A DNA stretch of 64,000 bases, from assembly GCF_007005445.1 (NCBI RefSeq), contig NZ_CP041387.1:3683001-3747000 (forward strand), read 5' to 3'. Within the stretch, counting starts at the first letter, position 1, and each line of letters starts with the position of its first letter. The notes below the pieces were generated by a model. It was not told the origin of the DNA. It was given only the letters and a program-made list of their open reading frames with translations, and made no database searches. Source of the stretch: Rhodopseudomonas palustris. GTDB lineage: Bacteria > Pseudomonadota > Alphaproteobacteria > Rhizobiales > Xanthobacteraceae. Shown in pieces: positions 46,538 through 55,948 of this stretch. The position numbers were made by a program, and so were the translations under genes.

Positions 46538-46676
46538 CGATCCCCTCCCCCTTGCGGGGAGGGTCGGCCGAGCGAAGCGGAGGCCGGGGTGGGGGGCCCC
46601 GGGCACTGCGCTTGGGGCTTACCCCCACCCGACCGGCCTTACGGCCGGCCACCCTCCCCGCAAGGGGGAGGGGAAC
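46538..46676. repeat. GC-rich palindromic repeat (family E), full two-arm copy
   Basis: ATCCCCTCCCCCTTGCGGGG AGGGTCGGCCGAGCG-type left arm, then GGCCGGGGTGGGGGG, and the inverse CCCCCACCCGACCGGCC ending CCCGCAAGGGGGAGGGG. Long complementary arms would form a ~130-base hairpin between mutL and arfB. Confidence 0.8.
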
Positions 46677-46682
46677 TTTCAC

Positions 46683-47102
46683 TCAATCATCGAAGCTCTT
46701 GCCGCTGCGCCCCGCCTTGATGTCGCCGCGGCGCTTCTTGCCTTCGAGGCGGCGCTTCTTGGAGCCCAGCGTCGGGCGGGTGGCGCGGCGCGGGATCGGG
46801 CGCACCAGGGAGGCTTTCAGCAGTTGTTCGAGCCGCTCCAGCGCATCGGCGCGGTTGCGCTCCTGGGTGCGGAAGCGGTCGGCGCGGATGACAATGACGC
46901 CGTCCTTGGTCATGCGCTGGCCGGCGAGCCCGACGAGGCGCGCCGCCGCATCCTCCGGCAGCGCGATCCTGGCGGTGTCGAACCGAAGCTGCGCCGCCGT
47001 GGCGAGCTTGTTGACGTTCTGCCCGCCCGGCCCGGAGGCGCGGATGAAGCTGATCTCGATGTCGTCGTCCTCGATCACGAGGTTGCGGCTGATCCGCAGC
47101 AT
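46683..47102 (-). CDS. arfB: Alternative ribosome-rescue factor ArfB (peptidyl-tRNA hydrolase)
   Basis: 139-aa rescue factor that hydrolyses peptidyl-tRNA in ribosomes stalled at the 3' end of mRNA. Catalytic GGQ at 26-28 in RASGPGGQNVNKLATAAQLR, with the class-defining QNVNK motif. The C-terminal basic tail (RRLEGKKRRGDIKAGRSGKS) enters the empty mRNA channel in homologues. Start MLRISRNLVI fits the family beginning; longer in-frame extensions reach into intergenic repeat DNA. Convergent repeats on both sides isolate it. Confidence 0.92.
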   Translation of the reverse strand: MLRISRNLVIEDDDIEISFIRASGPGGQNVNKLATAAQLRFDTARIALPEDAAARLVGLAGQRMTKDGVIVIRADRFRTQERNRADALERLEQLLKASLVRPIPRRATRPTLGSKKRRLEGKKRRGDIKAGRSGKSFDD

Positions 47103-47216
47103 GGGGCACCAAAGCGGTTGATGCCGCGCGGACCGCACGGCGGCCCGCTGTGTAGCATGTTTGCCGACCAAGGCGCTCCTTGCGGCGAAGAGAGCTGCAT
47201 CTCGCCGTCCGCGGCG

Positions 47217-47355
47217 CGCCCCCTCTCCCCGCGAGCGGGGAGAGGGCTGGGGTGAGGGGGCGTCTCCACACGTCGCAGAGGCTCGGCCGTGTCGAGGCGC
47301 CCCCTCACCCGCCCGGCTTCGCCGGTCGACCTCTCCCCGCGCGCGGGGAGAGGTT
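47217..47355. repeat. GC-rich palindromic repeat (family E), two adjacent copies
   Basis: CCCCCTCTCCCCGCGAGCGG, then GGAGAGGGCTGGGGTGAGGG, and a second unit CCCCTCACCCGCCCGGCTTC, with CTCTCCCCGCGCGCGGGGAG at its end. The 324-base gap between arfB and the M16 protein contains little else. Confidence 0.75.
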
Positions 47356-47426
47356 CAACTATGCCTCGGGGAGAGGTTCGGTCGTGCTCGGGGAAAGCTT
47401 GGGCGAATACGAGTCTGAGCGTGGCG

Positions 47427-48815
47427 TCAGTTCGCTCGTGCCGGCGGCGGGGTGCCGGCGGGCTTCACCATGTTGGGCTCGGCCGCGGCCTGCGGTTGGC
47501 GGCCGACCACCACCGTGAGCAGGCCGTTCGACCACAGCCGCTGCGCGACCCGCTTGGCATCGTCGAGCGTCACCGCGTTGACCACTTCGCTTCGCTTGTC
47601 GATGTATTCGATCGGCAGCCCGTCGTTCTGATATTGCAGCAGCGCCTGCGCCAGCTTGGCCGAGGTGTCGAGCGACAGCATCTGCGAGCCGTTGATGTAG
47701 GACTTCGCCTCGGCGAGTTCCTGCTCGCTCGGCCCCTGCTCGGCGATCCGCTTCACCTCGGCGGTGATGGCGTCGATCGTCTCGGTGACGCGGTCGGCGC
47801 GGGTGCCGGTGGAGCCGATGAACAGCGCCGAATGCTGCATCCACAGCAGTTGCTCGTAGATCGAATAGGCCAGCCCGCGCTTCTCGCGCACTTCGCTGTA
47901 CAGCCGCGACGACAGCGAGCCACCGCCGAGGATGTGGTTGACGACGTAGGCCGCCATGAAATCCGGATCGTGACGTTTGACGCCCGGCCCGCCGAACATC
48001 ACCACGGTCTGCGGCACCTCCAGCGTGACGTTGGTCCGCTGCGGCGGCTTGGCGGCGACGACGTCCGGCACCGGCGTGAGTTGCGCCTTCGCCGGCAGAC
48101 TGCCGAAAGTGTCGTCGAGCAGCTTGGCGAGCGCATCGGCGTCGATATCGCCGACCACGGCGATCTTCAGCGTGTCCTTCGCCAGCACCCGGCCGACATA
48201 GCTCTTCATGTCGTCGGCGGTGATCTTCGGCAGGCTCTCCAGCGTCCCGGTCGAGGGGCGGCCGTAGGGATGATCGCCGAACGCCACTTCGAGAAACTTG
48301 CGGCTCGCCAGCGTGTTCGGATCGAGCGCCTGGCGCCGCAGCGTCGAGATCAGTTGCGCGCGAATGCGCTCGACGTCCTTCGGCTCGAACCGCGGCCTGG
48401 TCAGCGAGGTCCGCAGCAGGCCGAACGCCTCGTCGCGGTTCTCCTTCAGCATCCGCAGCGAGCCGCGGAAATAATCGCGATTGACCGCATAGGACAATTT
48501 GATGGCACGCCGATCCAGCCGCTCGTGGAAGCTCGCCGAATCCATGTCGCCGGAGCCTTCGTCGATCAGGTTCGCCACCATGTGGCCGACGCCCGGCTTG
48601 TCGGCGGGATCCTGGCTGGCGCCGCCGTCGAACGAGATCTCCATCGAGATCAGCGGCACGGTGGCGTCCTGGACGAACCAGGCCTCGAGCCCGCCGGGGG
48701 TGACCAGCCGCTGGATCTTGGCGGCGGCCTCAGACGGCGCGGACGACAATGCGACGGCGATGCCGACGCAGGCGGCGAGCGCGATGCGGCGCGCCGAAGA
48801 CAGGTCGATGCTCAC
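47427..48815 (-). CDS. M16-family peptidase-like protein lacking the zinc motif
   Basis: 462-aa secreted M16 protein with signal peptide residues 1-31. The GTG start overlaps the upstream M16 gene's stop by four bases (GTGA). At the position of the HxxEH zinc motif it reads GVGHMVANLIDEG: His78 remains but the Glu and second His are Ala81 and Asn82, so it cannot bind zinc alone. It would pair with the active partner at 48812, as in mitochondrial processing peptidase. The C-terminal M16 domain includes GGGSLSSRLYSEVREKRGLA. Confidence 0.92.
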   Translation of the reverse strand: MSIDLSSARRIALAACVGIAVALSSAPSEAAAKIQRLVTPGGLEAWFVQDATVPLISMEISFDGGASQDPADKPGVGHMVANLIDEGSGDMDSASFHERLDRRAIKLSYAVNRDYFRGSLRMLKENRDEAFGLLRTSLTRPRFEPKDVERIRAQLISTLRRQALDPNTLASRKFLEVAFGDHPYGRPSTGTLESLPKITADDMKSYVGRVLAKDTLKIAVVGDIDADALAKLLDDTFGSLPAKAQLTPVPDVVAAKPPQRTNVTLEVPQTVVMFGGPGVKRHDPDFMAAYVVNHILGGGSLSSRLYSEVREKRGLAYSIYEQLLWMQHSALFIGSTGTRADRVTETIDAITAEVKRIAEQGPSEQELAEAKSYINGSQMLSLDTSAKLAQALLQYQNDGLPIEYIDKRSEVVNAVTLDDAKRVAQRLWSNGLLTVVVGRQPQAAAEPNMVKPAGTPPPARAN

Positions 48816-50218
48816 GAGCGCTTCTCCTCCTGCTTCGCCGCCGGGCCGTTGACCAGATAGCCGGTCGCCGAACGATTGCGGTCGAGCCATTGTTTCGCCG
48901 CCGCCCGCACGTCGTCGGAGGTGACGGCGCGGATGCGGGCCGGCCAGCTCTGGACGTCCTGCACGCTCAGTCCGGTGGTCAGCGCCTGGCCGTACCAGCG
49001 GGCCAGCGTCGCCTGATTGTCCTGGGCATAGACCGCGGCGGCGATGAGCTGGGTCTTGACCCGCTCCAGATCCTCGGAGCGGACCGGATTGGCGACGAGG
49101 TCGGCGATCACCTCGTCGATCTTCTTCTCGATCGCCGAAAACTCGACGCCGGGCTTCGGCGTTCCCGCCACGATGAAGTAGCTGTCGTCGAGCGCATTCC
49201 CCTGGTAGTTGGCGCCGACCGTGATCGCCAGCGGATTGTCGATCACCAGCGCGCGGTACAGATACGAATTGCTGCCGTGGCCGAGCAGTTGGGCCAGAAC
49301 TTCCAGCGCGACGCTGTCGCCCTTGGCTCCGGTGTGGGCCGATGGCACCAGATAGTAGCGCCGCACCGCCGGCTGTTCGACGCGCGGATCGGCCAGCGTC
49401 ACCGTGCGCGGTCCCGCCGGCGTCGGCTCCTGCGGCCGCTCCCGCTGCGCCGGAATCGCCGGTTGCGCCGGGATCGGGCCGTAGATCCGCTCGGCGAGCG
49501 GGCGAACCTCGCCGGCCTCGACGTCGCCGGCGATCACCAGCGTGGCGTTGTTGGGCGCGTAGAACCGGCGATAGAACGCCAGCGCATCCTCGCGGTCGAG
49601 CTTGGCGATCTCCTGATGCCAGCCGATCACCGGCCGGCCGTAGGGATGGTTGAGATACAGCGCCGCCATGATCTGCTCGGTCAGCCGGGCATCGGGATCG
49701 TTGGCGACCCGCATGTTGTATTCTTCGAGCACGACGTCGCGCTCGGGGAGCACGTTTTCGTCCTTCAGCACCAGGCCGGTCATCCGATCGGCCTCGAACG
49801 TCATCATCTGTTCGAGGTGGGACTTCGGCACGCGCTGGAAGTAGCCGGTGAAGTCGTAGGAGGTGAACGCGTTCTCGTTGCCGCCGATCTTCAGCACGGT
49901 CTGCGAGAATTCGCCCGCCGGGTGCTTTGCGGTGCCCTTGAACATCAGATGTTCGAGGAAATGCGCCAGCCCCGACTTGCCCGGGGTCTCGTCCGCGGAG
50001 CCGACCTTGTACCAGATCATCTGCGTCACCACCGGGGTGCGATGATCGGGGATCACCACCACCCGCAGGCCGTTCTGCAGCGTGAAGGTCGTCGGCGGCG
50101 CGGCGGTGACGGTCTGGGCGGCGGATGGCGGCGCGGCGGCGAACACCGCGGCGAGGACCGCGAACGCGGCGAGCGGGCGGCGGCGCGAAGCGACGGATGC
50201 GGTCATATCAGGCATCAT
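48812..50218 (-). CDS. M16-family zinc metallopeptidase (active subunit)
   Basis: 468-aa secreted peptidase with signal peptide (about residues 5-34). The inverted zinc motif is intact: HFLEH (86-90, in GKSGLAHFLEHLMFKGT), with a downstream Glu ligand in VVLEEYNMR. C-terminal M16 domain includes LGHGSNSYLYRALV. Two Met codons (50218, 50206) could start it; the first is given. The overlapping inactive partner suggests a heterodimer degrading peptides in the periplasm, a guess from PqqL/MPP-like pairs. Confidence 0.92.
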   Translation of the reverse strand: MMPDMTASVASRRRPLAAFAVLAAVFAAAPPSAAQTVTAAPPTTFTLQNGLRVVVIPDHRTPVVTQMIWYKVGSADETPGKSGLAHFLEHLMFKGTAKHPAGEFSQTVLKIGGNENAFTSYDFTGYFQRVPKSHLEQMMTFEADRMTGLVLKDENVLPERDVVLEEYNMRVANDPDARLTEQIMAALYLNHPYGRPVIGWHQEIAKLDREDALAFYRRFYAPNNATLVIAGDVEAGEVRPLAERIYGPIPAQPAIPAQRERPQEPTPAGPRTVTLADPRVEQPAVRRYYLVPSAHTGAKGDSVALEVLAQLLGHGSNSYLYRALVIDNPLAITVGANYQGNALDDSYFIVAGTPKPGVEFSAIEKKIDEVIADLVANPVRSEDLERVKTQLIAAAVYAQDNQATLARWYGQALTTGLSVQDVQSWPARIRAVTSDDVRAAAKQWLDRNRSATGYLVNGPAAKQEEKRS

Positions 50219-50389
50219 CCCGGCTGGAGATTAGGACAGGGTCGAGCGTGCGTGGGCAGGGTCGAGTGCAGGTCGCGCGGCGTCGCCACGGCCCGACGAT
50301 GCCGGGGCCTGCGCAACCGAGCAGACCAATACAGGTGATGCCGCGTGAGACGGCGCTCCGTGCCGTGACGGACCGGACAGCAACCAGAC

Positions 50390-51106
50390 TCAATTGCTGG
50401 TTTCTTTGCCCGTCATGATGTCGATGCGCTTGTTGCCGAGCGCTTCTTTCGGACCGGTGCCGTAGGCATAATTCGACGACGGCGTCTGATAGCCGACCGG
50501 CGGCTGGGTCAGGGTCTCGCGGGTGGGCTCACCCGAGAAGGTCGCGGTCTCGGTCTTGCTGCCGCCGAACACGCTCCACAGCGAACCGTTGAAGCCGAGC
50601 TGAGACGGGCTCAACATCGGATTGTTCTGCTGGTTGCCGGGCTGCATCGGATCGTTGCCGCCCTTGCCGGCCTCGGCTCGGACCGATTTGAGCTGCGACG
50701 GCGTCAGCGGCTGCGCCGATTCCCACGGCGACGGCTTCGCCTTGGACTCGGCGGCCCTGATCTCCTTGCGGCGCTGCAGGTCGGCGTCCTTCGGCCAGTT
50801 CGGCGCAGGGGCCGCGGCGGCCGCCGTTTCCGGCGGCGGCAAGTCGAGCTTGGGCGGCACCACCAGCGGCGAGCGCTCGCGATAATTGATGCCGGAATTT
50901 TCCATATTGGTGGCGCCGATGCCGGACATCAGACCCTTGATGATCTTCTCCTCAAAGGTGGTGTCGTCACCATCGTCCTCGGCATGGGCGACGCCGGCCG
51001 TCAGCACCAGTCCGATCCCGATGGCAACGGCGGCCAGCCGGACGGTGCGGAGCATCGCAGCGGTGGACGTGTCCAGCGTCGGAAGGCGGCTGTCGGTCTG
51101 GCGCAT
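50390..51106 (-). CDS. Hypothetical exported protein
   Basis: 238-aa protein of unknown function. After an N-terminal stretch, residues 20-42 (RTVRLAAVAIGIGLVLTAGV, cleavage after AHA) form a signal peptide. A short segment INYRERSPLVVPPKLDLPPP resembles a motif in the DUF3035 (BamF-like) family, but there is no lipobox and the rest is Gln/Pro/Asn-rich and disordered. A later ATG (51055) directly before the signal core is an alternative start. Next to lspA, 80 bases apart on the same strand. Confidence 0.65.
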   Translation of the reverse strand: MRQTDSRLPTLDTSTAAMLRTVRLAAVAIGIGLVLTAGVAHAEDDGDDTTFEEKIIKGLMSGIGATNMENSGINYRERSPLVVPPKLDLPPPETAAAAAPAPNWPKDADLQRRKEIRAAESKAKPSPWESAQPLTPSQLKSVRAEAGKGGNDPMQPGNQQNNPMLSPSQLGFNGSLWSVFGGSKTETATFSGEPTRETLTQPPVGYQTPSSNYAYGTGPKEALGNKRIDIMTGKETSN

Positions 51107-51186
51107 GGCGTTGATCCTATTCACGTCTTGCGATCGGGCTGCACCCGGGGAGCGGCCCACTTCCGCGCGGTCGGTATCGGCCGGGA

Positions 51187-51681
51187 TCAGGGCGCTTTTG
51201 CGGCGGGTGGCCCCAGCAGGGAGTCATACAGCAGGGCCGCCACCCCGACAACAATCGCGACGTCGGCGACGTTGAACACGTACCAATTGTAGATTTTGCC
51301 GCCGATTTCGGCGTGAAGCAGCGCAAAATCGACCACCGCGCCATAGGCCAGCCGGTCGATCGCATTGCCGATCGCGCCGCCGATGATCAGGCCGAGACCG
51401 ATGGTCGCAACCTTTGTGGTGGAGCGCGCCATCCAGATCGCCAGCGCCACGATCGCCACCGCCTTGAACCCCAGCATCAGGATTTGCCCGGTCGGGCCCT
51501 GGTCGGAAAACCAGCCGTAGGAAATCCCGGTGTTCCAGGCCAGCACCAGATCGAAGAACGGCAGCACCTGGACGACGCCCTTCCGCGCCAGCTCGAAACC
51601 ATACAGCAGCCACAGCTTGGTGGCCTGATCGAGCACCAGCGCGACGACGGCGGCGAGGACGCCGAGGCGGACGGGGGTCAT
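51187..51681 (-). CDS. lspA: Lipoprotein signal peptidase (signal peptidase II)
   Basis: 164-aa membrane aspartic protease that removes signal peptides from diacylglyceryl-prolipoproteins. Four hydrophobic helices. Catalytic Asp109 in GAIGNAIDRLAYGAVVDF and Asp140 in YVFNVADVAI; the Gly-Asn-Asp block NAID and VVDF are invariant. ATG start; the Pro/Ala end extends slightly past the core. Found downstream of ileS in the usual bacterial order (ileS then lspA), here separated by a family C repeat. Confidence 0.94.
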   Translation of the reverse strand: MTPVRLGVLAAVVALVLDQATKLWLLYGFELARKGVVQVLPFFDLVLAWNTGISYGWFSDQGPTGQILMLGFKAVAIVALAIWMARSTTKVATIGLGLIIGGAIGNAIDRLAYGAVVDFALLHAEIGGKIYNWYVFNVADVAIVVGVAALLYDSLLGPPAAKAP

Positions 51682-51750
51682 AGGTTTGGCCTCGCCCCAC
51701 ACTCTGTCGTCATGCCCGGCCATAGCCGCGACGGAGCAACCGTCGCTTCC

Positions 51751-51856
51751 TCCTCATCCTGAGGAGCGGCGTCTGCGCCGCGTCTCGAAGGATGAGGGCC
51801 ACGGAACCTGATGGTTCGAGACGCGCGCCGATCGGCGCGCTCCTCACCATGAGGGA
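51751..51856. repeat. Dispersed palindromic repeat, family C (copy 3)
   Basis: CTCATCCTGAGGAGCGGCGT, then GTCTCGAAGGATG, CATGGTTCGAGACGC and CTCCTCACCATGAGGG. It lies between ileS and lspA on the minus strand. Confidence 0.85.
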
Positions 51857-51877
51857 CCGGTGCGCGCGCCACGCCGC

Positions 51878-54800
51878 TCAAGCCGCTGCGCCCCCCAGCG
51901 CCTTCCATTCCCGCAGCGCCTGGGCGTCGCGGGGGGAGACGTCGGGGTAGTCGGCATCGCTGCCGACGCTGGACAGGATCTTCCAGGAACGGGCGCATTT
52001 GGTGCCCTGGGCGCGTTCGACCACCACGGCGACGTCGGCCAGCTCCGGCAGCCGGAACGCGTCGGCCGGCGGGGTGTCGTTGCCGCGCAGGATCTCGACC
52101 ATCGCGTTCGAAGTGATGCAGATCTCCGCCCAGTCGACGTCGAAGATGTCGCCCATGAACGCTTCCGGCAGGTAGATCATCGGCGAGGCTTCGAGCGACG
52201 ATCCGATCCGCTTGGCCGCACGCTCGACTTCCAGCGCGCCGGTGACGACGCGGCGCACCGCGCGGATCAGCGTCCACTTCTTGGCCAGCGCGTCGTCGCG
52301 ATAGCCGCCGAGATCCAGCGGGAACAGCGTCAAATGCACGCTCGGCTCGGCGTCCGGGCGATACATCGTCCAGGCTTCATCCGCGGTGAACGACAGCACC
52401 GGCGCCAGCCATTTCAGGATCGCGTCGCAGATGATGTCGATCGTGGTCAGCGCGGCCTTGCGGGCCAGCGACGACGGCGGATCGCAATACAGCGTGTCCT
52501 TGCGGATATCGAAATAGAACGCCGACAGCTCGGTGTTCATGAACGCCGCCAGCGACGCCACCACCGTCTTGTAGTCGAACTCGGCATAAGCGGCGCGGAT
52601 CGTCGCGCTCTGCTCGGCGAGCTGATGCAGCATCAGCCGCTCCAGCTCCGGCATGTCGGCGAACGCCACGGCCTCGTCGCGACGATAGTGATGCAGCGTG
52701 CCGAGCATCCAGCGGATCGAGTTGCGCAGCTTGCGATAGGTCTCGACCACGTTCTTGAGGATCTCGGGACCGATGCGCTGATCGTCGGCGTAGTCGGTGG
52801 CGCACACCCACAGCCGCAGGATGTCGGCGCCGGAGGATGCGATCACCTTGGCCGGATCGGTGGTGTTGCCGAGCGACTTCGACATCTTGCGGCCCTGCTC
52901 GTCGAGCGTGAAGCCGTGAGTCAGCACGACGTCATAGGGCGCGCGGCCGCGGGTGCCGCAGCTCTCCAGCAGCGACGAATGGAACCAGCCGCGATGCTGG
53001 TCCGAGCCTTCGAGATACATCACGGTGTCGGCGCCGCCGTCGACCTTGCGGCGGATGCCGGCGAGGCCGGGGAAGTTCTGCGCGTCTTCCAGCACGAACG
53101 CGTGGGTCGACCCGGAGTCGAACCAGACGTCGAGAATATCGTCGACCTTCTGCCAGCCTTCGGCCGCGCGTTCGCCGAGGAAGCGCGCGGCGGCGCCTTC
53201 GGCGTACCAGGCGTCGGCGCCTTCCTGCATGAAGGCCTCCGCGATGCGCTGGTTGACGATCTCGTCCTGCAGGATCTCGACCGAACCGTCGCCCTTGTCC
53301 TTGATGAACACCGCGATCGGCACGCCCCAGGCGCGCTGCCGCGAGATCACCCAGTCGGGACGGCCGGAGATCATGCCGTTGATGCGGTTCTGGCCGGCCG
53401 GCGGCACCCATTGGGTGACGGAGATCGCCTGCAGGGCCCTCGCTCGGAGCGTATCCCCCCTCACCGCATCGCTGCGCGCTCCCTCTCCCGCTTGCGGGAG
53501 AGGGTTGGGGTGAGGGCGCCCCGAGGATGGCGTCCCGCCGTGGACCCCCACCCCCGACCCCTCCCCGCAAGGGGGAGGGGGGAGGATGTCCTTGTCCATC
53601 GCGATGAACCATTGCGGCGTGTTGCGGAAGATCACCGGCTTCTTCGAGCGCCATGAATGCGGGTACTGATGCTTCAGCTTGCCGCGCGCCAGCAGCGCTC
53701 CGCGTGCGATCAGCGCCTGGATCACCGCCTCGTTGGCGTCGCCCTTCTCGCCCTTGTCGTTGATCACCCGCTTGCCGGTGAAGCCCGGCGCGTGATCGGT
53801 CAGCGCGCCGTTCTCGTCGACGGTGTAGGGGATGGTCGACGAGATGCCCCGCGCTTCCAGCGCACGCGCATTGTGCATCCAGATATCGAAGTCCTCGCGG
53901 CCGTGGCCCGGCGCGGTGTGGACGAAGCCGGTACCGGTATCGTCGGTGACGTGGTCGCCGTCGAGCAGCGGGACGGTGAACTCATAGCCGCCAGCGAGAC
54001 CGCGCAGCGGATGGGCGCACTCGCTCGCCTTCAGCACGTCGGCATCGACGTCCATCACCTTCTCGTAGGCCGCGACGCGCGCCTGCTTGAACACGCTTTC
54101 GGCGAGTGCGTCCGCAAGGATCAGCAACTCGCCGGCCTTGGCCCAGTTATCGACCGGAGCGTCGGTGACCTTGTAGAGACCATAGCCGATCTTGGACGAG
54201 AAGCTGATCGCGCGGTTGCCCGGCAACGTCCACGGCGTCGTGGTCCAGATAACCACGCTGGCGTCCTTGGTCGACGCATCGCCGGTCTTGACCGGAAACT
54301 TCACCCACACCGTATCCGAGGTGTAGTCCTCGTACTCGACCTCGGCTTCGGCGAGCGCGGTCTTTTCGACCACGCTCCACATCACCGGCTTGCTGCCGCG
54401 ATACAGCGTGCCGTTGGCGGCGAACTTCATCAATTCGCGGGCGATCTGCGCTTCGGCGGCGTAGTTCATCGTCGCGTAGGGATGATCCCAGTCGCCGATC
54501 ACGCCGAGCCGCTTGAACTCCTCGCGCTGCACGTCGAGCCATTTCTGCGCATAGGCGCGGCACTCCTTGCGGAACGCCACCATCGCGGCCGAGTCCTTGA
54601 AGTTCGGCTTCGGCTTGCCCTTGGAGCGGTAGTTCTCTTCCTCGATCTTCCATTCGATCGGCAGGCCGTGGCAGTCCCAGCCTGGCACGTAGTTGGAGTC
54701 GAACCCGAGCATCTGCTGGCTCTTGGTCACGACGTCCTTGAGGATCTTGTTCAGCGCGTGGCCGATATGGATGTGACCGTTGGCGTAAGGCGGGCCGTCG

Positions 54801-55000
54801 TGCAGCACGAATTTGGCGCGGCCCTTCGCGCCCTCGCGCAGCTTGCCGTAGAGGTCGATCTCCTCCCAGCGCTTCAGCAGCTCCGGCTCGCGCTGCGGCA
54901 GCCCGGCGCGCATCGGAAACTCCGTCTGCGGCAGGAACAGGGTCTTGGAATAGTCGTTGCCGCTCGGGGCGGCGTCGGTCTTGGCGGGCTTATCGGTCAT
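51878..55000 (-). CDS. ileS: Isoleucyl-tRNA synthetase with in-frame repeat insertion
   Basis: 1040-aa class I synthetase charging tRNA-Ile. HIGH motif as [11 protein letters not shown] (HIHIGH at residues 76-81), KMSKS at about 705-709, and the CP1 editing domain between. After [15 protein letters not shown] (about residue 470) comes a ~43-residue Pro/Gly-rich block ([20 protein letters not shown], then [20 protein letters not shown]) not expected in IleS, after which homologous [17 protein letters not shown] resumes. It is encoded by family E repeat DNA at 53457-53585. Apart from this the length is normal for type I IleS. Start [10 protein letters not shown] fits the family. Confidence 0.95.
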   Translation of the reverse strand: MTDKPAKTDAAPSGNDYSKTLFLPQTEFPMRAGLPQREPELLKRWEEIDLYGKLREGAKGRAKFVLHDGPPYANGHIHIGHALNKILKDVVTKSQQMLGFDSNYVPGWDCHGLPIEWKIEEENYRSKGKPKPNFKDSAAMVAFRKECRAYAQKWLDVQREEFKRLGVIGDWDHPYATMNYAAEAQIARELMKFAANGTLYRGSKPVMWSVVEKTALAEAEVEYEDYTSDTVWVKFPVKTGDASTKDASVVIWTTTPWTLPGNRAISFSSKIGYGLYKVTDAPVDNWAKAGELLILADALAESVFKQARVAAYEKVMDVDADVLKASECAHPLRGLAGGYEFTVPLLDGDHVTDDTGTGFVHTAPGHGREDFDIWMHNARALEARGISSTIPYTVDENGALTDHAPGFTGKRVINDKGEKGDANEAVIQALIARGALLARGKLKHQYPHSWRSKKPVIFRNTPQWFIAMDKDILPPPPCGEGSGVGVHGGTPSSGRPHPNPLPQAGEGARSDAVRGDTLRARALQAISVTQWVPPAGQNRINGMISGRPDWVISRQRAWGVPIAVFIKDKGDGSVEILQDEIVNQRIAEAFMQEGADAWYAEGAAARFLGERAAEGWQKVDDILDVWFDSGSTHAFVLEDAQNFPGLAGIRRKVDGGADTVMYLEGSDQHRGWFHSSLLESCGTRGRAPYDVVLTHGFTLDEQGRKMSKSLGNTTDPAKVIASSGADILRLWVCATDYADDQRIGPEILKNVVETYRKLRNSIRWMLGTLHHYRRDEAVAFADMPELERLMLHQLAEQSATIRAAYAEFDYKTVVASLAAFMNTELSAFYFDIRKDTLYCDPPSSLARKAALTTIDIICDAILKWLAPVLSFTADEAWTMYRPDAEPSVHLTLFPLDLGGYRDDALAKKWTLIRAVRRVVTGALEVERAAKRIGSSLEASPMIYLPEAFMGDIFDVDWAEICITSNAMVEILRGNDTPPADAFRLPELADVAVVVERAQGTKCARSWKILSSVGSDADYPDVSPRDAQALREWKALGGAAA
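53457..53585. repeat. GC-rich palindromic repeat (family E) inserted in ileS
   Basis: CCCCTCACCGCATCGCTGCG, CCCTCTCCCGCTTGCGGGAG and its inverse half CCGACCCCTCCCCGCAAGGG ending GGGAGGGGGGAGG. The ~130-base insert is read in frame with no stop codon and splits a conserved IleS segment. The element is of the same family as the intergenic copies at 46538 and 47217. Confidence 0.85.
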
Positions 55001-55157
55001 GGCGGCGTGAATAGCGGTTTTGGAGGGCTTCGGAAACCCGATTGAACCGTCCCGGCAATCGAATTTGCTTCGAGATGCGCCGATTGCGGGACACCCGCAA
55101 GGTGCCGGTTGCAGCCGCCCTCCAAAAGACTAATCTATTGATCGATGGAGGAATTCC

Positions 55158-55484
55158 ATGTCGGTCAGGCCGCCTGCTGAAGTTTTTGAGGAATTGAAGA
55201 GGCTTCGCCGCGAGGGAGATAGCCGTCCCCTCGACCAATTGCTGGACGATGCCCGACAGGCCCTTCGTGGACCGGTCGACTCCGCCATAGACCTGATCCG
55301 CACCCTCGAAATCCGCGCATTGGCGGACCGGGTCTTTGCCGATCCGGCCAAGGCAGAGGGCTGGCTCAGCCGTCCGAACCGCAGCTTGAACGGACAGCGT
55401 CCCGTGGACCTGCTGCGTGACGAACTCGGCGCTGCGGTCGTTCGCGAAGAACTGGAGCAGATCGACCACGGAATCTTTGCCTGA
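55158..55484 (+). CDS. Xre/MbcA/ParS-type antitoxin
   Basis: 108-aa antitoxin of the Xre-MbcA-ParS group (DUF2384-like toxin-binding domain). The conserved domain is AKAEGWLSRPNRSLNGQRPV followed by DLLRDELGAAVVREELEQID; residues 1-60 are helical, without a clear HTH. GGAGG lies 6 bases before the ATG. The RES-domain toxin starts 10 bases after its stop, completing the module. In family members the antitoxin blocks the toxin's NAD+ site. Confidence 0.88.
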   Translation: MSVRPPAEVFEELKRLRREGDSRPLDQLLDDARQALRGPVDSAIDLIRTLEIRALADRVFADPAKAEGWLSRPNRSLNGQRPVDLLRDELGAAVVREELEQIDHGIFA

Positions 55485-55494
55485 GTCCCCTGCC

Positions 55495-55941
55495 GTGGAG
55501 CTTTGGCGGATCTCGAATTATGCGGACCTGACCGGGACCGGCGGACTCAGAGCCAGCGGCCGCTGGCACAGCCGAGGGCGGCGGATCGTCTATCTGGCCG
55601 ATCATCCGTCGAGCGCGCTGCTCGAAATGCTCGTCCACATGGACCGCGAGTTTCTGCCTCCGACCTACCAAATGCTGCGCGTCGCGATCCCGAGCGGGGT
55701 CGAAACGGATATCGTCGCGGCTGACGAACTGCCTTCGGATTGGGCCGAACGGCTCGAAGTAAGTCGCCGGATCGGCGACAATTGGCTCGATCGCGGGTCG
55801 CACCCGTTGCTCCGGGTGCCCTCAGTCATCGTGCCACAAGCCGTCAACTACCTGCTCAATCCGGCTCACCCCGGCGCGGCAGGCATCGCGATCGCCGAGA
55901 TCATCCACGCTCCGTTCGATCGGCGGCTGATCGGCGAATAG
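55495..55941 (+). CDS. RES-domain toxin (MbcT-like NAD+ glycohydrolase/phosphorylase)
   Basis: 148-aa RES-domain toxin; family members deplete NAD+ and arrest growth. The fold signature is seen in LWRISNYADLTGTGGLRASG, then GRWHSRGRRIVYLADHPSSA and LLEMLVHMDREFLP, with conserved Arg, Tyr and Glu of the active site. The end PSVIVPQAVNYLLNPAHPGA is the family's C-terminal motif. GTG start taken because it follows the antitoxin stop by 10 bases; an in-frame TTG overlapping the antitoxin is a less likely alternative. Confidence 0.88.
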   Translation: MELWRISNYADLTGTGGLRASGRWHSRGRRIVYLADHPSSALLEMLVHMDREFLPPTYQMLRVAIPSGVETDIVAADELPSDWAERLEVSRRIGDNWLDRGSHPLLRVPSVIVPQAVNYLLNPAHPGAAGIAIAEIIHAPFDRRLIGE

Positions 55942-55948
55942 AGCTGTT

